A stretch of 7,282 nucleotides of DNA from Candidatus Nanopelagicaceae bacterium. Its GTDB lineage: Bacteria; Actinomycetota; Actinomycetes; Nanopelagicales; Nanopelagicaceae. Made by a program: the position numbers and the translations under genes. The stretch covers positions 1-7,282 of the forward strand of contig CANJXW010000024.1 of NCBI GenBank assembly GCA_947478965.1, in the 5' to 3' direction. Below the pieces are notes generated by a model. It did no database searches. It saw nothing but the letters and a program-made list of their open reading frames with translations, and was not told where the DNA came from. Positions 5,139-7,282 of this stretch are shown piece after piece (position 1 is the stretch's first letter; every line of letters begins with the position of its first letter).

Positions 5139-6497
5139 GTGACTCTTACCTTCGCAGACCTGCCTCTTCGCCCCGAAACACTTGAGGCGCTTAAAGTGCA
5201 CGGCTTTACTTCACCATTTCCAATCCAAGAAGCAGTTCTACCCATTGCACTTGGTGACGGTGATGTGATTGGCCAGGCAAAGACAGGTACTGGAAAGACT
5301 TTGGCTTTTGGTATTCCTCTCATTGAACGCGTCATCGCTCCCCTAGATAAAGAGTGGGATGCCCTTGAAGCTAAAGGAGCTCCCCAAGTACTCGTTGTTG
5401 TCCCAACTCGCGAACTCTGCGTTCAGGTGACAAAAGATATTGAAGAGTTATCTGGTAACCGCGGTATCCGTATTCTCGCTGTTTATGGTGGTCGCGCCTT
5501 TGAACCACAGATCGAAGCGCTCCAATCTGGAGTTGAAATTGTTGTTGGAACCCCAGGAAGACTCCTTGATCTCTATCGTCAAGGTCAACTTAAACTTAAA
5601 GAAGTTTCGCGCGTGGTTCTAGATGAAGCAGATGAAATGCTCGATCTTGGATTCCTGCCAGATGTAGAGAAGATATTTTCTAGTACTCCAAATCGTTCTC
5701 AGACGATGCTCTTTTCGGCAACAATGCCTGGAGATATCATCGCTTTAGCTCGACGCTTCATGAATCAGCCAGTTCACATCCGCACACAGGACAACGAAGA
5801 TGAGGGCGCTGTCGTATCGCGCATCAAACAATATGTTCTGCGCGCACACGCCATGGATAAGATCGAAATGCTTGCACGTATCTTGCAAGCCGAAGGCCGT
5901 GGACCAACAATTGTCTTTTGTCGCACCAAGCGCACCTGCCAAAAAACTTCTGACGAGCTAGAAGAGCGTGGTTACCGCGCAGCTTCAATCCATGGAGATC
6001 TTGGGCAATCTGCTCGCGAAAAAGCTCTCAATGATTTTAAAGCTGGAAAGTCTGACGTTCTCGTTGCAACTGATGTTGCTGCTCGCGGAATCGACATTGA
6101 TGGCATTACCCACGTCATTAACTACCAGTGCCCTGAAGATGAAAAAACTTACGTGCACCGCATTGGACGTACAGCCCGAGCTGGTGCAGAAGGAATTTCA
6201 GTTACCTTTGTTGACTGGGATGAACTCACTCGTTGGAAGATGATCGATATGGCTCTCAACCTTGGTTTGGGCGAGCCTGAAGAGACGTACTCTTCATCAG
6301 AACATCTCTATGAAACTCTCAATATTCCAGCTGGATCAACTGGTCGCCTCAAGCCTGCAAAGGTTGAAGCCCCTGTTGCCCGTAAGGCGCCAGCAGGCAA
6401 AGCACCAGTCCGTGAACGTGGCGAAAAGGTTGAGAAGAAGGAAGCGCCAGTACGAACAGAACGTACCCGCACACGTACTAAAAAATTCTCTAGTTAA
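5139..6497 (+). CDS. DEAD-box ATP-dependent RNA helicase (RhlE/CsdA-like)
   Basis: The product (452 residues) is a superfamily 2 RNA helicase that uses ATP to unwind or remodel RNA, usually in ribosome assembly or mRNA decay. All core motifs are visible: the Q motif with F5 and Q30, Walker A AKTGTGKT (47-54), PTREL (89-93), TPGR (138-141), DEAD (162-165), SAT (193-195), IVFCRT (258-263), ATDVAARGIDI (310-320) and HRIGRTARAG (340-349). Residues about 405-452 form a basic, Pro/Ala/Lys/Arg-rich tail (RKAPAGKAPVRERGEKVEKK), likely a disordered RNA-binding extension. I start at the GTG at 5139, one base after the DUF3107 stop, because TLTFADLPLRPETLEAL begins the fold. An in-frame ATG at 5046 would overlap DUF3107 by 92 bases and add sequence unlike the family. 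No Shine-Dalgarno precedes the GTG, so translation probably depends on coupling. The subfamily symbol is not certain. Confidence 0.94.
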   Translation: MTLTFADLPLRPETLEALKVHGFTSPFPIQEAVLPIALGDGDVIGQAKTGTGKTLAFGIPLIERVIAPLDKEWDALEAKGAPQVLVVVPTRELCVQVTKDIEELSGNRGIRILAVYGGRAFEPQIEALQSGVEIVVGTPGRLLDLYRQGQLKLKEVSRVVLDEADEMLDLGFLPDVEKIFSSTPNRSQTMLFSATMPGDIIALARRFMNQPVHIRTQDNEDEGAVVSRIKQYVLRAHAMDKIEMLARILQAEGRGPTIVFCRTKRTCQKTSDELEERGYRAASIHGDLGQSAREKALNDFKAGKSDVLVATDVAARGIDIDGITHVINYQCPEDEKTYVHRIGRTARAGAEGISVTFVDWDELTRWKMIDMALNLGLGEPEETYSSSEHLYETLNIPAGSTGRLKPAKVEAPVARKAPAGKAPVRERGEKVEKKEAPVRTERTRTRTKKFSS

Positions 6498-7195
6498 TCA
6501 AGTCCCAGTAATTCTAATATCGAATACGCGGCGCTTCTGTAACTTTCAGCAACTGCGCTATCTTTACGAACCGTTAAAACTGAGAGAGTCGTCGCTGCCG
6601 CAATTTCAATTTCGTCAGATAACTCAATAGATACATCAAGGGGCGCGATAAGCGCATCTGCCTTTGCGGCAATCTCATTTTGCTCACCAATATGAAGTAG
6701 AAAGCGCTTTTGATCTTTCAGGAGCGCATTTATTTGAAGTGCACCGCGAAGATCGTGCAGGCGGCTAAAGATAGGCAGCAGAAAGAGATCTGTCATCTCT
6801 AGAGACATTGCGAGTAAAGGATCGAAGGTTGATCCGTGATCCAAAACAATCAGATCGTATTGCTTGGGAAGGTTCTCTAAGAGCGTTGCGAGCGAATTTT
6901 GGTCGGTTATCGATGAGATTCGCGAATCAGAGCCAATAAAATCAAAACGCTCAGGTGTTGCACTAAGCGCATCATCGCGAAGGGTTGTACCAAGTAGATA
7001 ATCCGTCACACTCAAGCGCGAACCTTCATGTGCTAGTTGAAAAGTAAGTGACGCTTTTACATCTAGATCAATCAGCAGCGTTTTCTTTCCATACTCTGCA
7101 AAAGCTACTGAGAGCGCATGTGCGGAAGTAGTTTTACCTGTTCCGCCTGCAGCGTTGACGAGGGAGATAACGAGCGGTGAGTTCTCTGATTTCAT
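6494..7195 (-). CDS. ParA/MinD-like ATPase with atypical nucleotide-binding motifs
   Basis: The 233-residue protein has the layout of the ParA/MinD/Soj group of deviant Walker ATPases, which usually bind ATP as dimers and position DNA or protein complexes. The P-loop is at 14-23 (NAAGGTGKTT, with K21), the A' motif at 42-51 (IDLDVKASLT) and Walker B at 114-119 (DLIVLD). It departs from the family at key points: the signature lysine of KGGxGKT is alanine (A16), the usual DPQG of A' is DVKA, and the PP after the Walker B aspartate is HGS. ATP binding looks possible, but dimer-dependent hydrolysis may differ. I start at the ATG at 7195, which overlaps the stop of the gene before it (ATGA). An ATG at 7216 would add seven residues over that gene. 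It resembles Rv3213c of M. tuberculosis in position and family, from memory. Its TAA stop overlaps the helicase stop, tail to tail. Confidence 0.85.
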   Translation of the reverse strand: MKSENSPLVISLVNAAGGTGKTTSAHALSVAFAEYGKKTLLIDLDVKASLTFQLAHEGSRLSVTDYLLGTTLRDDALSATPERFDFIGSDSRISSITDQNSLATLLENLPKQYDLIVLDHGSTFDPLLAMSLEMTDLFLLPIFSRLHDLRGALQINALLKDQKRFLLHIGEQNEIAAKADALIAPLDVSIELSDEIEIAAATTLSVLTVRKDSAVAESYRSAAYSILELLGLD

Positions 7196-7281
7196 GAGGC
7201 GATATCTACTTTCCATCTCTCAAGAGCAGATTTGAAAACCGGTGGAGAAAGAAGCGCTTCAGGTAATACCTTGATGGAGTT
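7192..7281 (-). CDS. C-terminal end of an unidentified gene upstream of parA (cut by window edge)
   Basis: On the minus strand an open frame enters from the window edge and runs 29 codons to a TGA at 7194-7192. It ends in PPVFKSALERWKVDIAS. The stop overlaps the parA-like ATG as ATGA, the usual arrangement for coupled genes, which is the main reason to believe this frame. A second frame is open over most of the same stretch but ends in TAG without such an overlap. Nothing in the 29 residues identifies a family. If real, the gene is co-transcribed with the ParA-like gene. Confidence 0.5.
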   Translation of the reverse strand, partial: NSIKVLPEALLSPPVFKSALERWKVDIAS

Positions 7282-7282
7282 A

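Noticed and set aside
5968..6630. Plus-strand open frames at 5968-6243 and 6262-6630 within the helicase and across into parA
   Set aside because: They are shifted-frame shadows of the helicase; the second crosses two well-supported gene ends and shows no protein family pattern.

Overview
The window looks like chromosomal DNA of a low- to mid-GC actinobacterium with a compact genome. The lineage call rests on MshB, an enzyme of mycothiol synthesis (mycothiol is made by Actinobacteria). It is supported by a two-domain MoeZ, a DUF3107 protein (an actinobacterial family) and the gene order moeZ / tetR / DUF3107 / DEAD-box helicase / parA-like. That order parallels the mycobacterial Rv3206c-Rv3213c region as I remember it. 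Base composition looks clearly below that of mycobacteria or streptomycetes, and only about 171 of 7282 bases (2.3%) lie between genes. Both points would fit the small-genome freshwater actinobacteria (acI / Nanopelagicales type); this is an inference, not a proof.

Layout. 2-352 (+): 3' part of a GNAT acetyltransferase, cut by the window edge. 349-1716 (+): cysteinyl-tRNA synthetase, whose TTG start overlaps the GNAT stop. 1717-1722: six bases between convergent genes. 4086 down to 1723 (-): a tight three-gene operon, moeZ, then mshB (TAATG overlap), then a small membrane protein (one-base gap). 4087-4205: the only sizeable intergenic region, a divergent promoter region with a short palindrome. 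4206-4835 (+): TetR-family regulator. 4880-5137 (+): DUF3107 protein. 5139-6497 (+): DEAD-box RNA helicase starting one base after the DUF3107 stop. 7195 down to 6494 (-): a diverged ParA/MinD-like ATPase whose stop overlaps the helicase stop. 7281 down to 7192 (-): the last 29 codons of a further gene, joined to parA by an ATGA overlap.

The left half has a sulfur/thiol theme: cysteine charging of tRNA, sulfur activation and transfer by MoeZ, and mycothiol synthesis by MshB. The right half is housekeeping and regulatory: a TetR regulator divergent from moeZ, a conserved small protein coupled to an RNA helicase, and a ParA-like ATPase.

I saw no tRNA, rRNA, CRISPR array, insertion sequence, attachment site or convincing intrinsic terminator. 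No unmistakable new system is present. The points most worth a second look are the ParA-like protein lacking the signature lysine, the strand-biased hexamer AGAGCG (15 against 2), the apparent leaderless promoters, and the tight moeZ-mshB linkage.
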